Below are positions 35,902 through 45,673 of a stretch of 64,000 nt of DNA, one piece after another (within the stretch, counting starts at the first letter, position 1; every line of letters starts with the position of its first letter). The position numbers were made by a program, and so were the translations under genes. The notes beneath the pieces are model-generated. The model was given only the letters and a program-made list of their open reading frames with translations. It did no database searches and was not told where the DNA came from. This DNA is from Cytobacillus firmus (GTDB lineage: Bacteria > Bacillota > Bacilli > Bacillales > Cytobacillaceae). Location of the stretch: contig NZ_JAMBOJ010000015.1 of assembly GCF_023715565.1 (NCBI RefSeq), positions 1-64,000 of the forward strand, in the 5' to 3' direction.

Positions 35902-36747
35902 ATGAACACTATCACAGTAGTAGGTTCAGGTGTTATGGGAAAAGGGATTGCTTATACCTGTGCCGTTTCGGGATTTGAAGTTTACTTGAATGACATTAAT
36001 CAGGAAATAGTAGATAAAGCCAAAAACGATATTTATAGCTTATTGGAAGGCAGTCTTCAAAAAGGATTTATTTCTGAAGAACAATATGGGAAAGCAAAAG
36101 ACCGGCTTCATTTTGAAACAGATTTAGAGACTGCTGCGAAAAATGCGGACCTTGTCATTGAAGCAGTTCTGGAAAAGATAGAATTGAAGATTGATATTTT
36201 TAAAAAGCTGGACAGCATCTGTTCCCCGGAAACCATTCTGGCCACAAATACTTCAACAATGAGCCCAACGGAAATTGGGGCACAAACATCACGGCCCGAT
36301 AAAGTGGTGGCCATGCACTTCTTTAATCCGGTCCACAAAATGAAGCTGATTGAAATTATCCGTGGACTGGAAACATCTGATGGCACGGTCCGCATGGTGA
36401 AAGAAGTCGGTGAAAAGCTTAAGAAGGAAACCGTTGAAGTGAACGAATTTCCGGGATTCGTCACTTCCCGGATGAATTGCCTGATCGGCAATGAGGCGAT
36501 GAATATGCTGATGGAAGGAGTAGCCTCTGCTGAAGACATCGATAAAGCCTTGAAGCTGGGGCTTAACCACCCGATGGGCCCGCTCGCACTGGCAGATTTA
36601 GTAGGCTTGGATACCCGGCTGCGCAATATGGAGTATCTATACCAGACGCTTGGGGAGAAGTACCGTCCTTGTCCGCTGCTTATCAAATATGTAAAAGCCG
36701 GACGGCTGGGGAAAAAGAGTGGAAGAGGATTCTATCAATATTCTTAA
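35902..36747 (+). CDS. 3-hydroxyacyl-CoA dehydrogenase
   Basis: NAD-dependent enzyme of 281 residues, 3-hydroxybutyryl-CoA dehydrogenase type. The Rossmann motif GSGVMGKGIAYTCA is at about residues 7-20, and the catalytic histidine and glutamate are in MHFFNPVHKMKLIEII. The C-terminal domain has GFVTSRMN and NHPMGPLALADLVGLD. It oxidises the 3-hydroxyacyl-CoA made by the enoyl-CoA hydratase encoded 11 bases downstream. AAGGGGG precedes ATG 35902. Confidence 0.94.
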   Translation: MNTITVVGSGVMGKGIAYTCAVSGFEVYLNDINQEIVDKAKNDIYSLLEGSLQKGFISEEQYGKAKDRLHFETDLETAAKNADLVIEAVLEKIELKIDIFKKLDSICSPETILATNTSTMSPTEIGAQTSRPDKVVAMHFFNPVHKMKLIEIIRGLETSDGTVRMVKEVGEKLKKETVEVNEFPGFVTSRMNCLIGNEAMNMLMEGVASAEDIDKALKLGLNHPMGPLALADLVGLDTRLRNMEYLYQTLGEKYRPCPLLIKYVKAGRLGKKSGRGFYQYS

Positions 36748-36758
36748 GGGGTGAGAAC

Positions 36759-37538
36759 ATGCATCAATACGAAAAGCTGCTTGTTCAAATCGAACAGGGG
36801 ATTATGTGGCTGACCATTAACCGTCCTGAACAGCGTAATGCTTTAAATCAGGAGACACTCCAGGAGCTTGAAGATGCCTTTAGCTGGGCGGAAGCAAATG
36901 ATGAGGTGATATGCATCATCATCCAGGGAGCAGGGGGAAAATCCTTTGCAGCAGGAGCGGATATAAAGCAGCTTCATGATAGAAAAATGCTTGAGGCATT
37001 GATTCCGGGCATGCAGGGGCTCTACAAAAAAATCGAACAATCGGGCAAAGTAACGATTGCGGCTGTAAAGGGATATGCACTGGGTGGAGGGTGCGAGCTG
37101 GCCCTTGCCTGTGACATTCGAATAGCAGCGAAAAAAGCAAAATTCGGCTTGCCGGAGCTTAACCTGGGCATCATTCCTGGAGCAGGCGGAACACAGCGCC
37201 TATCCAGGGTGGTTGGCAAGGGAAGGGCACTTGATATGATCTTGACAGGCAAAATTATAGATGGAGAAGAAGCTGAAAGAATCGGTCTGGTTACATACCT
37301 TGCAGCCGATGATGAATTGGAGGAGAAAGCAGAGGAGGTTGCCTCTCAAATTCTTAAAAAAGGCCCGGTTGCAATTAAGCTGGCAAAGCTTGCTGTCCAC
37401 AAAGGTTTTGATATTGACCTGGAGACAGCCATGCTGATTGAGAAGCTTTCACAGGCTGTAGCTTTTGGGACAGAGGATAAAAGAGAAGGTACGGCAGCAT
37501 TCCTGGAAAAAAGAACGGCAGAATTTACTAACCAATAA
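36759..37538 (+). CDS. Enoyl-CoA hydratase/isomerase
   Basis: Crotonase-family enzyme of 259 residues. The oxyanion-hole segments AGADIKQL and [15 protein letters not shown] and the catalytic glutamates in [18 protein letters not shown] are intact. It hydrates a trans-2-enoyl-CoA to the 3-hydroxyacyl-CoA. ATG 36759 is chosen because AGGGGTGAG lies just upstream; the longer frame would run into the dehydrogenase gene. Part of the beta-oxidation block. Confidence 0.93.
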   Translation: MHQYEKLLVQIEQGIMWLTINRPEQRNALNQETLQELEDAFSWAEANDEVICIIIQGAGGKSFAAGADIKQLHDRKMLEALIPGMQGLYKKIEQSGKVTIAAVKGYALGGGCELALACDIRIAAKKAKFGLPELNLGIIPGAGGTQRLSRVVGKGRALDMILTGKIIDGEEAERIGLVTYLAADDELEEKAEEVASQILKKGPVAIKLAKLAVHKGFDIDLETAMLIEKLSQAVAFGTEDKREGTAAFLEKRTAEFTNQ

Positions 37539-37551
37539 GGGAGAGATAGAA

Positions 37552-38712
37552 ATGGACTTTAATTTTTCAGAAGATATAAATTTTTTAAGAGAAAATGTGC
37601 GTAAATTTGTAAAAGAAGAAGCAGAACCATTGGCGATGGAAATTGAAGAAAAAGATATGATACCAGAAAAGCTGGTGGAGATGTCTAAGGAAATGGGCTT
37701 ATTCGGATTAAGCATTCCGGAAGAATATGGCGGGCTCGGCCTTGACATGGTCGGAAAGTGCGCCATTTACGAAGAGCTTGGCAAAACACATAATGGCTAT
37801 ACCACTTTAATAGGGGCACATACGGGAATCGGCTCTGTCGGAATAGTGGAGCTTGGAACAGAAGAGCAAAAGCAAAAATACCTGCCGAAAATGGCAACCG
37901 GGGAATGGATCGGCGCTTTTGCTTTAACCGAGCCGAGCGCTGGCTCGAACGCTGCGGCACTGAAAACGACTGCAGTCAGAAAAGGTGATAAATATATTTT
38001 AAATGGATCCAAGCATTATATTACGAATGCGGTTGACGGGCACGTCTTTACCGTAATGGCAGTAACGGACCGGGCAAAAGGGGCGAAAGGAATTACCTCC
38101 TTTATAGTTGAAAAAGACTTCCCCGGCTTTGTACTTGGGAGTGTCGAACAAAAAATGGGATTAAGAGGCTCCCATTCGGCAGAGCTTTTCTTTGAAAATA
38201 TGGAGGTTCCCGCCGAGAACGTTCTTGGTACAGAAGGACAGGGATATATCAATGCACTGAAAATCCTGGCCAATGGGCGTGCTGGCCTGGCTGCCAGAAA
38301 CCTTGGCTCCTGTGAAAAGCTTCTTGAGCACTGCCTGCAATATACTCAGGAACGGGAGCAATTTGGCAAGCCGATCATCGAAGTGCAGGCTGTTCAGCAT
38401 ATGCTGGCTGACATCAGCATGCAAATCGAAGTGCTTAGATCCATGACGTACCGGGTTGCCTGGATGACCGATCAAAAAATGAGAGTTGTCAAAGAGGCTG
38501 CTATCGCAAAGCTATTTGCGTCAGAAGTATATAACAAAGTGGCAGACTTAGCGGTGCAAATCCACGGCGGAATCGGCTATATGAGAGACTATCCGATTGA
38601 ACGCTACTTCAGAGATGCAAGAATTACAAAAATCTACGAAGGAACCTCTGAGATACAGCGCAATATCATTGCGAATGAGCTTAAGCGGGAATCCTCATAT
38701 GTGGGGGTGTAA
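37552..38712 (+). CDS. Acyl-CoA dehydrogenase
   Basis: FAD enzyme of 386 residues. [14 protein letters not shown] in the middle domain and the C-terminal [14 protein letters not shown] are diagnostic; the glutamate in YEGTSE is the usual catalytic base of short- and medium-chain members. It performs the first oxidation of beta-oxidation. ATG 37552 is supported by AAGGGAGAG; the longer frame overlaps the hydratase. No electron-transfer flavoprotein gene lies in the window, so electrons must go to one encoded elsewhere. Confidence 0.94.
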   Translation: MDFNFSEDINFLRENVRKFVKEEAEPLAMEIEEKDMIPEKLVEMSKEMGLFGLSIPEEYGGLGLDMVGKCAIYEELGKTHNGYTTLIGAHTGIGSVGIVELGTEEQKQKYLPKMATGEWIGAFALTEPSAGSNAAALKTTAVRKGDKYILNGSKHYITNAVDGHVFTVMAVTDRAKGAKGITSFIVEKDFPGFVLGSVEQKMGLRGSHSAELFFENMEVPAENVLGTEGQGYINALKILANGRAGLAARNLGSCEKLLEHCLQYTQEREQFGKPIIEVQAVQHMLADISMQIEVLRSMTYRVAWMTDQKMRVVKEAAIAKLFASEVYNKVADLAVQIHGGIGYMRDYPIERYFRDARITKIYEGTSEIQRNIIANELKRESSYVGV

Positions 38713-38715
38713 GGC

Positions 38716-39909
38716 ATGAATCAAGCATATATTGTCGAATCAGTCCGGACAGCTATTGGCAGAATGGGCGGAACAATAAAAGACGTTCCAGTTGATCATC
38801 TGGCAGAGAAAGTTATTCGGGAGGTACTGAATCGCTCTCATTCCGGCGTCCAAGTAGATGAAGTGATTCTTGGCCAGGCCAAGCAAAGTGCAGATACTTC
38901 GAATCTTGCACGGCTCGCTGCTTTAAGAGCTGAGTTGCCTATTGAGGTTACAGGCTATACAGTTCACCGCCAATGCGGATCCGGTCTTCAGGCCATCAAT
39001 AATGCCGATATGCAAATCAGGCTTGGATACTCTGATGTAATTGTGGCCGGTGGAGCTGAAAGCATGAGCACAGCCCCATACTATATCCGGAACGCGCGCT
39101 ACGGTTTTCAGGCTGGAAATTCGCAAATTCTGGACCCGAATACCGAAAGCCAGCCTTGTTCCCAGCCAATTGAAAAATATGGGAATCTGACAATGGGATT
39201 AACCGCTGAAAACCTGGCTGAGAAGTATGGTATTTCAAGGGAAGAGCAGGATGAATTTGCGCTTCGCAGCCAGGAGCTTGCGCATGCAGCCATTGAATCT
39301 GGCCGTTTTGAAAAGGAAATCATCCCGGTTGAATATAAGCAAAAAAGAGAAACACAGCTTTTTAGTGTGGATGAGCATCCGCGCAGTACAGATATCGGGA
39401 AGCTCTCGAAGCTTAAGGCCGTCTTTAAGGAAAATGGAACCGTGACAGCAGGCAATGCCAGCGGCCGCAATGACGGTGCTTCCGTCCTTTTGATGATGAA
39501 TGAAGCGAAGGTAAATGAATATGGCTTAAAGCCAAAAGCGAAAATCATTGCCCGGGCTGTGAGTGGAGTATCTCCGGAAATTATGGGGATTGGTCCTGTA
39601 ACCTCTACATTTAAAGCGTTAAAGCAATGTGGTTTATCGATGGGTGACATTGGACTGATAGAGTTGAATGAAGCATTTGCAGCTCAGGCACTTTCAGTCA
39701 TCCGTGAATCCGGAATGGATATTAATAAGGTGAATGTAAACGGCGGAGCCATTGCTTTAGGACATCCTATTGGAGCAACAGGAGCCATTCTGATGACAAA
39801 GCTACTTCACGAAATGGAGCGGAGAGGCGAAAAATATGGTCTGGTCACTCTTTGTATTGGCGGCGGCCAGGGAATTACCACCATAATTGAAAACCTTCAA
39901 GTTTCATAA
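38716..39909 (+). CDS. Acetyl-CoA acyltransferase (thiolase)
   Basis: Thiolase of 397 residues. The acyl-accepting cysteine is in HRQCGSGLQAI near residue 88, the histidine in GGAIALGHPIGATGA near 350 and the second cysteine in LCIGGGQG near 380. It cleaves a 3-oxoacyl-CoA with CoA to acetyl-CoA, or propionyl-CoA if the chain is branched. It starts three bases after the acyl-CoA dehydrogenase stop. With the hydratase and the two dehydrogenases it completes a beta-oxidation set. Confidence 0.95.
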   Translation: MNQAYIVESVRTAIGRMGGTIKDVPVDHLAEKVIREVLNRSHSGVQVDEVILGQAKQSADTSNLARLAALRAELPIEVTGYTVHRQCGSGLQAINNADMQIRLGYSDVIVAGGAESMSTAPYYIRNARYGFQAGNSQILDPNTESQPCSQPIEKYGNLTMGLTAENLAEKYGISREEQDEFALRSQELAHAAIESGRFEKEIIPVEYKQKRETQLFSVDEHPRSTDIGKLSKLKAVFKENGTVTAGNASGRNDGASVLLMMNEAKVNEYGLKPKAKIIARAVSGVSPEIMGIGPVTSTFKALKQCGLSMGDIGLIELNEAFAAQALSVIRESGMDINKVNVNGGAIALGHPIGATGAILMTKLLHEMERRGEKYGLVTLCIGGGQGITTIIENLQVS

Positions 39910-39930
39910 TATCCATGAAGGAGTGTTGAG

Positions 39931-40932
39931 ATGACCAGACCTCATATTGTTCAGATTCTCCCCATGTATCATGAAGATGGGGAGGCTGTACTGAACAGAC
40001 ATGCTGAAGTGAAGAAATTCATCGAATTTAACGAATCAGAGATTTGCACCTACCTTCAGAATAATAAAGTTGATGCAATCATCCTCCGGGCCCCGGCAAG
40101 GATTACTCCTGCCATTTTGGACAGCTGCCATCAAGTAAAGGCTATTTCTGGAGCTGGAGTAGGTCTTGATAATATAGATGTAGAATATGCAACAAAGAAG
40201 GGAATCCCCATTTTACATGCTCCGAAGCTCAATAGTACGGCAACAGCAGAACACGCAGTGAGCCTGCTCTTAGCGGTAATGAAGAAAACGGCCTATTTTG
40301 ACAGGGAAACCAGGAGTGGGAACTTTCAGTCAAGGGATGGTGAATTTACTTTTGAATTGGAAGGAAAGCAGCTGGGGCTTGTTGGTTTTGGGAGTATTGC
40401 GCAAAAAGTTGCCAGGATTTTAGTCCATGGCTTTGGAATGAAAGCTATCGCGTATGTCAGGACAATCAATTCAGAAAAACAGCAAGCGGCTGACAGTATA
40501 GGAGTGGAATTAACGACTTCTTTAGAAAATCTTTTTTCAATAAGTGATGTTGTAAGCTTACATATCCCATTAACCATAGAAACAGATAAACTGGTAGATT
40601 ATCATTTGCTTTCGCTTATGAAAGAAACAGCGGTCCTGATAAACACTGCCCGGGGCGGCGTGATCAACGAGGAAGATTTGGCAGAGGCATTGAAACAGAA
40701 TCGAATTCTTGGTGCAGGGATCGATGTTTTTGCCGATGAGCCTCCGCCTCCTGATCATCCCTTTTTTCAACTTAAGCAAGTAACTATGAGTCCGCACATT
40801 GGCGGAATCAGTCTTGAGGCGGCAAGGAAAACCTCCATGCTGATTGCAGAGAACCTAATACTTGCCATTCAAGGTCAAAAGCTTTCTGTCATAGCTAATC
40901 AAGCTGAGCTGAACGAAGCAGGGAAGGGGTAA
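39931..40932 (+). CDS. D-isomer-specific 2-hydroxyacid dehydrogenase
   Basis: NAD-dependent enzyme of 333 residues. The nucleotide fold has GLVGFGSIAQKVARIL, and the catalytic Arg, Glu and His lie in NTARGGVINEEDL, DVFADEPPPPDHP and SPHIGGIS. It interconverts a 2-hydroxy and a 2-oxo acid. Its presence in a beta-oxidation operon suggests that the substrate or a side product carries an alpha-hydroxyl or alpha-keto group. A phosphoglycerate-dehydrogenase-like protein of other specificity is also possible. Confidence 0.88.
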   Translation: MTRPHIVQILPMYHEDGEAVLNRHAEVKKFIEFNESEICTYLQNNKVDAIILRAPARITPAILDSCHQVKAISGAGVGLDNIDVEYATKKGIPILHAPKLNSTATAEHAVSLLLAVMKKTAYFDRETRSGNFQSRDGEFTFELEGKQLGLVGFGSIAQKVARILVHGFGMKAIAYVRTINSEKQQAADSIGVELTTSLENLFSISDVVSLHIPLTIETDKLVDYHLLSLMKETAVLINTARGGVINEEDLAEALKQNRILGAGIDVFADEPPPPDHPFFQLKQVTMSPHIGGISLEAARKTSMLIAENLILAIQGQKLSVIANQAELNEAGKG

Positions 40933-40937
40933 TTTTC

Positions 40938-41351
40938 ATGACAGCAGAACATCTGCAGAAAGTGAAAACAGATTTTGAAAGCAGCCCATTCTGGAACTTT
41001 ATCGGATTGGAATTAAGAGAATTAAGAGAAGGCTATGTTTTGCTGGCGCTGCCCATACAGAAGGATTTCATAAATGTAAGAAATTCTGTGCATGGGGGCA
41101 TCTATGCATCGGTAATGGATACAGCAATGGGCATGGCAGGCAGGTCGCTGGGATATGATGAGGTTGCGACAATCCATCTAAACATTCAATACCTTAAATC
41201 TGTGATGGAAGGAACGGTAAACTCCGAAGCAGAGATTATTCATCAGAACCGCAGCACGGTATTAATCGAAAGCAGGCTGATGAATGAAGACGGTGAACTG
41301 ATTGGACATTGCACCGGAACCTTTAAGCTGTCTAAAGGTGAAAAGGGATGA
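40938..41351 (+). CDS. PaaI-type hotdog thioesterase
   Basis: Protein of 137 residues with the hotdog-fold signature NSVHGGIYASVMDTAMGMAG, including the conserved HGG. In this family it hydrolyses acyl-CoA thioesters and often releases CoA from dead-end intermediates. It starts five bases after the 2-hydroxyacid dehydrogenase stop and overlaps the next gene by four bases. Probably a housekeeping or product-release step in the pathway. Confidence 0.88.
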   Translation: MTAEHLQKVKTDFESSPFWNFIGLELRELREGYVLLALPIQKDFINVRNSVHGGIYASVMDTAMGMAGRSLGYDEVATIHLNIQYLKSVMEGTVNSEAEIIHQNRSTVLIESRLMNEDGELIGHCTGTFKLSKGEKG

Positions 41352-42310
41352 TGCAAACAGCTGTCACAGAGATGTTTGGTATCCGCTATCCCATTATCCA
41401 AGGGGGGCTTCAAGGGCTTGGAACATCACCGCTTGTGTCCGCCGTATCGAATGCAGGCGGACTCGGTCTTATAACAGCCGGAAGCTTTTCCTCCAAGGAA
41501 GAAATGCTGGAGGATATTGAGTCGGCAAGAAAGCTCACATCCAAACCCTTTGGCGTAAATATCGCTCTTGGAATCCGCAAGCCGATGGATGAATATGTGG
41601 AAGGGGCGATCGAAGCCCGTGTACCCATAGTGTTCACCTCCGGAAATAACCCCGAGAAATATATGGAGAGCCTTAAAGCTAACGGAATAAAAGTCGTTCA
41701 TGTCGTGCCCTCTGTAAGATTTGCCAGAAAAGCAGAATCAATTGGCTGCGATGCAGTGGTCGTGGTTGGATACGAATGCGGGGGCCATCCGGGCAAAGAG
41801 GATGTAACCAGTCTTACCTTGATACAAAAGGCTGTTAAGGAGCTTTCGATACCTGTCATTGCAGCAGGAGGGTTTTCAACAGGAAAATCAGCTCTTGCTG
41901 CTTTTGCTTTAGGGGCACAAGCAGTGCAGATGGGTACAAGGTTCTTGGCTTCCAGGGAAACGGCACTCCATGAGTCGATCAAAGATAAATTGATGCAGCT
42001 TCAGGAAACAGATACCGTGCTTGTGAAAAAATCAATCGGGAAAGCCATGAGAGTAATGAAAACAGAACGTGCGATGGAATTGCTGAAAAAGGAAGAAGAC
42101 GGAGCAGCTTTAGAGGAGATTTTTCCATATATAAGCGGTGAATCCTATATGGAACTAATTAAAAATGGCAACGAACATTCCGGTGTCATCTCATTAGGGC
42201 AGACCATTGGATTAATAGATGAAATTAAAAAGACAGAAGACATTATCAAGGATATAGTGCAGGAATACGAACAGCAGCTTGAATATTTGTACAGGAATTT
42301 TAATAGATAG
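41348..42310 (+). CDS. NPD/FabK family FMN oxidoreductase
   Basis: TIM-barrel flavoprotein of 320 residues in the 2-nitropropane dioxygenase/enoyl-reductase II group. Seen are GGLQGLGTSPLVSAVSNAGGLGLITAG at the start, YECGGHPG near residue 140, AAGGFSTG and AVQMGTRFLAS. Members act as nitronate monooxygenases or as enoyl thioester reductases; within this operon reduction or oxidation of an enoyl-CoA is at least as likely as nitronate chemistry. The start ATGA overlaps the thioesterase stop. Confidence 0.85.
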   Translation: MMQTAVTEMFGIRYPIIQGGLQGLGTSPLVSAVSNAGGLGLITAGSFSSKEEMLEDIESARKLTSKPFGVNIALGIRKPMDEYVEGAIEARVPIVFTSGNNPEKYMESLKANGIKVVHVVPSVRFARKAESIGCDAVVVVGYECGGHPGKEDVTSLTLIQKAVKELSIPVIAAGGFSTGKSALAAFALGAQAVQMGTRFLASRETALHESIKDKLMQLQETDTVLVKKSIGKAMRVMKTERAMELLKKEEDGAALEEIFPYISGESYMELIKNGNEHSGVISLGQTIGLIDEIKKTEDIIKDIVQEYEQQLEYLYRNFNR

Positions 42311-42321
42311 GAGCGAAGCTA

Positions 42322-43083
42322 TTGTTTAGTCAAGAAGACCAGGTAGCTGTTGTCACTGGCGCAAGCAGGGGGATAGGCAGGGAAATAGCCGGAAGACTCG
42401 CCTCGGAAGGTGCATACGTTTATTTAGTGGACATAAATGAGGAAGTATTAAATGTGACCAGGCATGAACTGCGGGAAAAAGGCTTTGCTGCAGAAATGAT
42501 CAAGGCGGATATCACCAATAAAGAGGAAGTGGAAAGGCTTTTTTCTTATATAGAGGAAAGGCATGGCAGGGTAGATATTCTAGTTAATAACGCCGGAATC
42601 ATCCGGGATAACCTGATATTTAAAATGAATGAAGATGATTGGGACAGTGTCATGAATGTTCACTTGAAGGGTACTTTCCTCTGCAGTAAATACGCCCAGA
42701 GATTAATGGTTCAGAACAAATATGGAAGAATCATCAATCTTTCTTCCGTATCAGCCCTCGGAAGCAGGGGGCAGGCCAATTATGCAGCGGCAAAGGCTGG
42801 TATCCAGGGATTTACGAAGACCCTGGCTATTGAACTGGGAAAATACAATATAACAGTGAATGCCATTGCGCCCGGGTTTATTATGACAGATATGACAAAA
42901 GCAGTCGCAGAGCGGCTTGGCATTTCCTTTCAGGAATTAATTGAATCCAAAGTAAAGCAAATTCCGGTTAATAGAGCAGGCACTCCGGAGGATATCGCAC
43001 AGGCAGCAAGCTTTTTTGCAAGTCCGGCATCCTCTTTTATAAGCGGTCAGGTCTTATATGTTGCCGGTGGCCCAAAAGCATAG
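42322..43083 (+). CDS. Short-chain dehydrogenase/reductase (FabG-like)
   Basis: Classical SDR of 253 residues. The cofactor motif is TGASRGIGREIAG, followed by NNAGIIRDN, the catalytic serine in NLSSVSALG and YAAAKAG with tyrosine and lysine. It probably interconverts a hydroxy- and a ketoacyl-CoA, perhaps of opposite stereochemistry to that used by the 35902 dehydrogenase. TTG 42322 is supported by AGGAG about ten bases upstream. Eleven bases follow before the next gene. Confidence 0.9.
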   Translation: MFSQEDQVAVVTGASRGIGREIAGRLASEGAYVYLVDINEEVLNVTRHELREKGFAAEMIKADITNKEEVERLFSYIEERHGRVDILVNNAGIIRDNLIFKMNEDDWDSVMNVHLKGTFLCSKYAQRLMVQNKYGRIINLSSVSALGSRGQANYAAAKAGIQGFTKTLAIELGKYNITVNAIAPGFIMTDMTKAVAERLGISFQELIESKVKQIPVNRAGTPEDIAQAASFFASPASSFISGQVLYVAGGPKA

Positions 43084-43094
43084 GAGGTTATGAG

Positions 43095-44201
43095 ATGAAG
43101 CATTGGAAAATTGCCCTGATCCCTGGGGATGGAATAGGTCCGGAGGTTGTGGCAGAAGGAGTAAAAGTGTTAAAAAAAATTGAGGAACTGGATCCCGGTC
43201 TATCCTTCTCGTTTACGGAGTTCCCATGGGGCTGCGAGTATTATTTGGATAACGGAAAGATGATGGCTGATGACGGGATTGAAAAATTAAAAGAATTTGA
43301 TGCCATCTATTTAGGAGCAGTAGGCTATCCTGGTGTGCCTGACCATATTTCACTGTGGGACCTGCTTTTGAAGATCCGGAAGGAGTTTGATCAGTATGTA
43401 AACATTCGTCCTATTAAACTTCTGCACCCGGAGCTGACACCGCTTAAAAACAAAGGGGAAAAAGAGATCGACTTTTTGGTGATACGGGAGAATAGTGAAG
43501 GGGAGTACGCCGGGGCAGGAGATTGGCTATTTAAAGGAAAGCCTGAGGAAGTCGTCCTGCAGACCGGTGTGTTTTCAAGGAAAGGAACAGAACGCATTAT
43601 TCGCTACGCATATGAAGAAGCCCGCAAACAGAAAAAGACCTTAACAAGCATCAGTAAAGCAAATGCACTGAATTATTCCATGGTGTTCTGGGATGAGGTG
43701 TTCATTGAAGTAGGGAAAGAATATCCGGATGTCAAAACTTACTCCTATTTGGTGGATGCAGCAAGCCTCTACTTTGTACAGCAGCCGGAAAGATTTGAGG
43801 TTGTCGTTACCTCTAATTTATTCGGGGATATTCTAACCGATCTTGGGGCTGCGATTACAGGTGGACTCGGACTGGCTGCGGGAGCGAATATCAATCCTGA
43901 AAGGGAGTTTCCATCCATGTTTGAGCCTATTCACGGATCCGCACCGGACATTGCCGGGAAAGGTCTTGCCAACCCTCTTGCTGCCATTTGGTCCGTAAGC
44001 CAGATGATGGATCATTTTGGTGAACCGGCTTGGGGAAACGCCATCCTGAAAACGATGAAAGAACTGCTTCAGCATAAGAGTGCACTAACTCCGGATCTTG
44101 GCGGAAAAGCTTCAACGGATCAGCTTGGCAATGAATTTTTGAATCTTTTAAGCAGTCATGCTCCGGTTACGGTTAAAAGTCCTTCCAGTGGAGTTAACTA
44201 A
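43095..44201 (+). CDS. Tartrate/D-malate-type decarboxylating dehydrogenase
   Basis: Isocitrate/isopropylmalate dehydrogenase superfamily enzyme of 368 residues. It begins with IPGDGIGPEVVAEG, and YLGAVGYPGVPDHISLWDLLLKIR marks the tartrate dehydrogenase/D-malate dehydrogenase branch rather than LeuB. The metal and substrate region is VVTSNLFGDILTDLGAAITGGLG. It oxidatively decarboxylates a 2-hydroxy dicarboxylic acid such as D-malate or tartrate. In this operon it points to a hydroxy-dicarboxylate somewhere in the pathway. Confidence 0.9.
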   Translation: MKHWKIALIPGDGIGPEVVAEGVKVLKKIEELDPGLSFSFTEFPWGCEYYLDNGKMMADDGIEKLKEFDAIYLGAVGYPGVPDHISLWDLLLKIRKEFDQYVNIRPIKLLHPELTPLKNKGEKEIDFLVIRENSEGEYAGAGDWLFKGKPEEVVLQTGVFSRKGTERIIRYAYEEARKQKKTLTSISKANALNYSMVFWDEVFIEVGKEYPDVKTYSYLVDAASLYFVQQPERFEVVVTSNLFGDILTDLGAAITGGLGLAAGANINPEREFPSMFEPIHGSAPDIAGKGLANPLAAIWSVSQMMDHFGEPAWGNAILKTMKELLQHKSALTPDLGGKASTDQLGNEFLNLLSSHAPVTVKSPSSGVN

Positions 44202-44218
44202 TAGAGAGAAGGGTTCCT

Positions 44219-45556
44219 ATGATACGGTTTTCTCTCGTATTAAGCATGTGTTTTCTTTATATACTTGAGGCATTTGTACCCCATATGTACATTAGCTTCA
44301 TTTTCAATATGGCCGCTGCAGCGGTATTTTTCACCATAATGCCTTTGTTGGATAGGAAGGGCAGGATATTTACACTGGGCCTATTCTCTGCGGGGATCAG
44401 CATTCATTATGCAGTCGGAGACAGGGGCATGCTCCTGATCGAGGGCATAACTCAGAACATGGCTCTGCTGGCTATTCTCATTCTGGCACCGCTTCTGTCT
44501 ATTCCCTTAAGAAGGGAAGGAATTATTGACACAGTGATTGCGTATTTAAATGAGCTGAAGAACAGCCCCTCCCATACTTTTTATGGCATAAGTTCATTTA
44601 TGCTGACTCTGGCTCCCATCTTGAACATGGGAGCCTTAAGGATTGTACACGGCTTTGTGGAAAATATCAAAATTCCATCCAGGTTATTATCAAGGTCTTA
44701 CTATGTAGGATTTACACCGGCTATTATATGGTCGCCATTCTTTGCTTCAGTAGGCATTGTGTTATTTTACTTAGACATCACGTATCTTTCTTATGTAGCG
44801 TTTGGTGTAGTTTTTGCCGTTTTGCAGATGGCTGTGGGGATGATACTGTTCCGTCCGGCTGGGGTTGTGGAGACAGCGGCGGCACTGGAGAGAGAAGAGG
44901 GAGACTCAATGCCTGTAAAAAGGGATTTGTATACTCTTGCGGGCTTTGTTTTTGGGCTGGTGCTCCTGTTGATCGTTATGGAGCAGGTTACTCAAAAGTC
45001 GATGCTTTTACTGGTAAGTATCGTCTGTTGTATTGTGCCGGCATGCTGGATGATCCTGCGGAATCAAAAGAAGGCTGTAAAGGAAGAGATTTCTCTATAT
45101 AAGAGTAAAATACTCGCACAGAAGATGGAGATTTGCCTCTTTTTAAGCGCGGGCCTATTTGGCAACGCAGTCTCACATACACCAGTAAAACAGCTGCTGG
45201 AGCGGTCCATGCATTGGTCAGCACAGCAGTCTATCGGAATTTTATTCTCCTTCATCATTCTTTTTGTAACGTGTATGGCCTTTCTTGGAGTCCATCAAAT
45301 CATAGTCATCCCGCTGATCCTAACCTCGCTGAACTTTGCGGAAATGCCTGACATTACGGTAGTCAGTGTGGCATTTATGTGCATTTTCACCTGGATGCTC
45401 TCTTCTTCCATTTCACCACTAAATGCCATGAATATCATCATCAGCCAATGTGTTCAAAAAAACGGGCTGACCGTTGCATTCAGATGGAATGGGGCATACT
45501 TTCTTTCTGTAACGGCGCTGGCCTTTATTTATGTTTATGTATTGAATTGGCTCTAG
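44219..45556 (+). CDS. Polytopic membrane protein, putative permease
   Basis: Protein of 445 residues with about 11-12 hydrophobic segments and a polar loop near residues 220-245. Paired motifs such as TLAPILNMGALRIVHG and a late CMAFLGVHQIIVIPLIL suggest an ion-transporter-like organic-acid permease; I could not assign a family. It is the last gene of the sigma-54 operon, 17 bases after the dehydrogenase. It may export a product or serve as a second uptake route beside the TRAP system. Confidence 0.7.
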   Translation: MIRFSLVLSMCFLYILEAFVPHMYISFIFNMAAAAVFFTIMPLLDRKGRIFTLGLFSAGISIHYAVGDRGMLLIEGITQNMALLAILILAPLLSIPLRREGIIDTVIAYLNELKNSPSHTFYGISSFMLTLAPILNMGALRIVHGFVENIKIPSRLLSRSYYVGFTPAIIWSPFFASVGIVLFYLDITYLSYVAFGVVFAVLQMAVGMILFRPAGVVETAAALEREEGDSMPVKRDLYTLAGFVFGLVLLLIVMEQVTQKSMLLLVSIVCCIVPACWMILRNQKKAVKEEISLYKSKILAQKMEICLFLSAGLFGNAVSHTPVKQLLERSMHWSAQQSIGILFSFIILFVTCMAFLGVHQIIVIPLILTSLNFAEMPDITVVSVAFMCIFTWMLSSSISPLNAMNIIISQCVQKNGLTVAFRWNGAYFLSVTALAFIYVYVLNWL

Positions 45557-45598
45557 CAGTGATGTGGAGTGTGGAGCCGGCTAAGCCACAAAAATTTA

Positions 45599-45635
45599 GG
45601 CACCTTTCGTATTCAAATACAAAGGTGCCGTTTTA
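45599..45635 (+). terminator. Terminator of the large sigma-54 operon
   Basis: Perfect arms GGCACCTTT (45599-45607) and AAAGGTGCC (45621-45629) are followed by GTTTTAA. It is the first convincing terminator after 27784, marking the operon end. Confidence 0.85.
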
Positions 45636-45673
45636 ACTGCTATTAATTTGTAAGATACAGATTCCCATAAATT

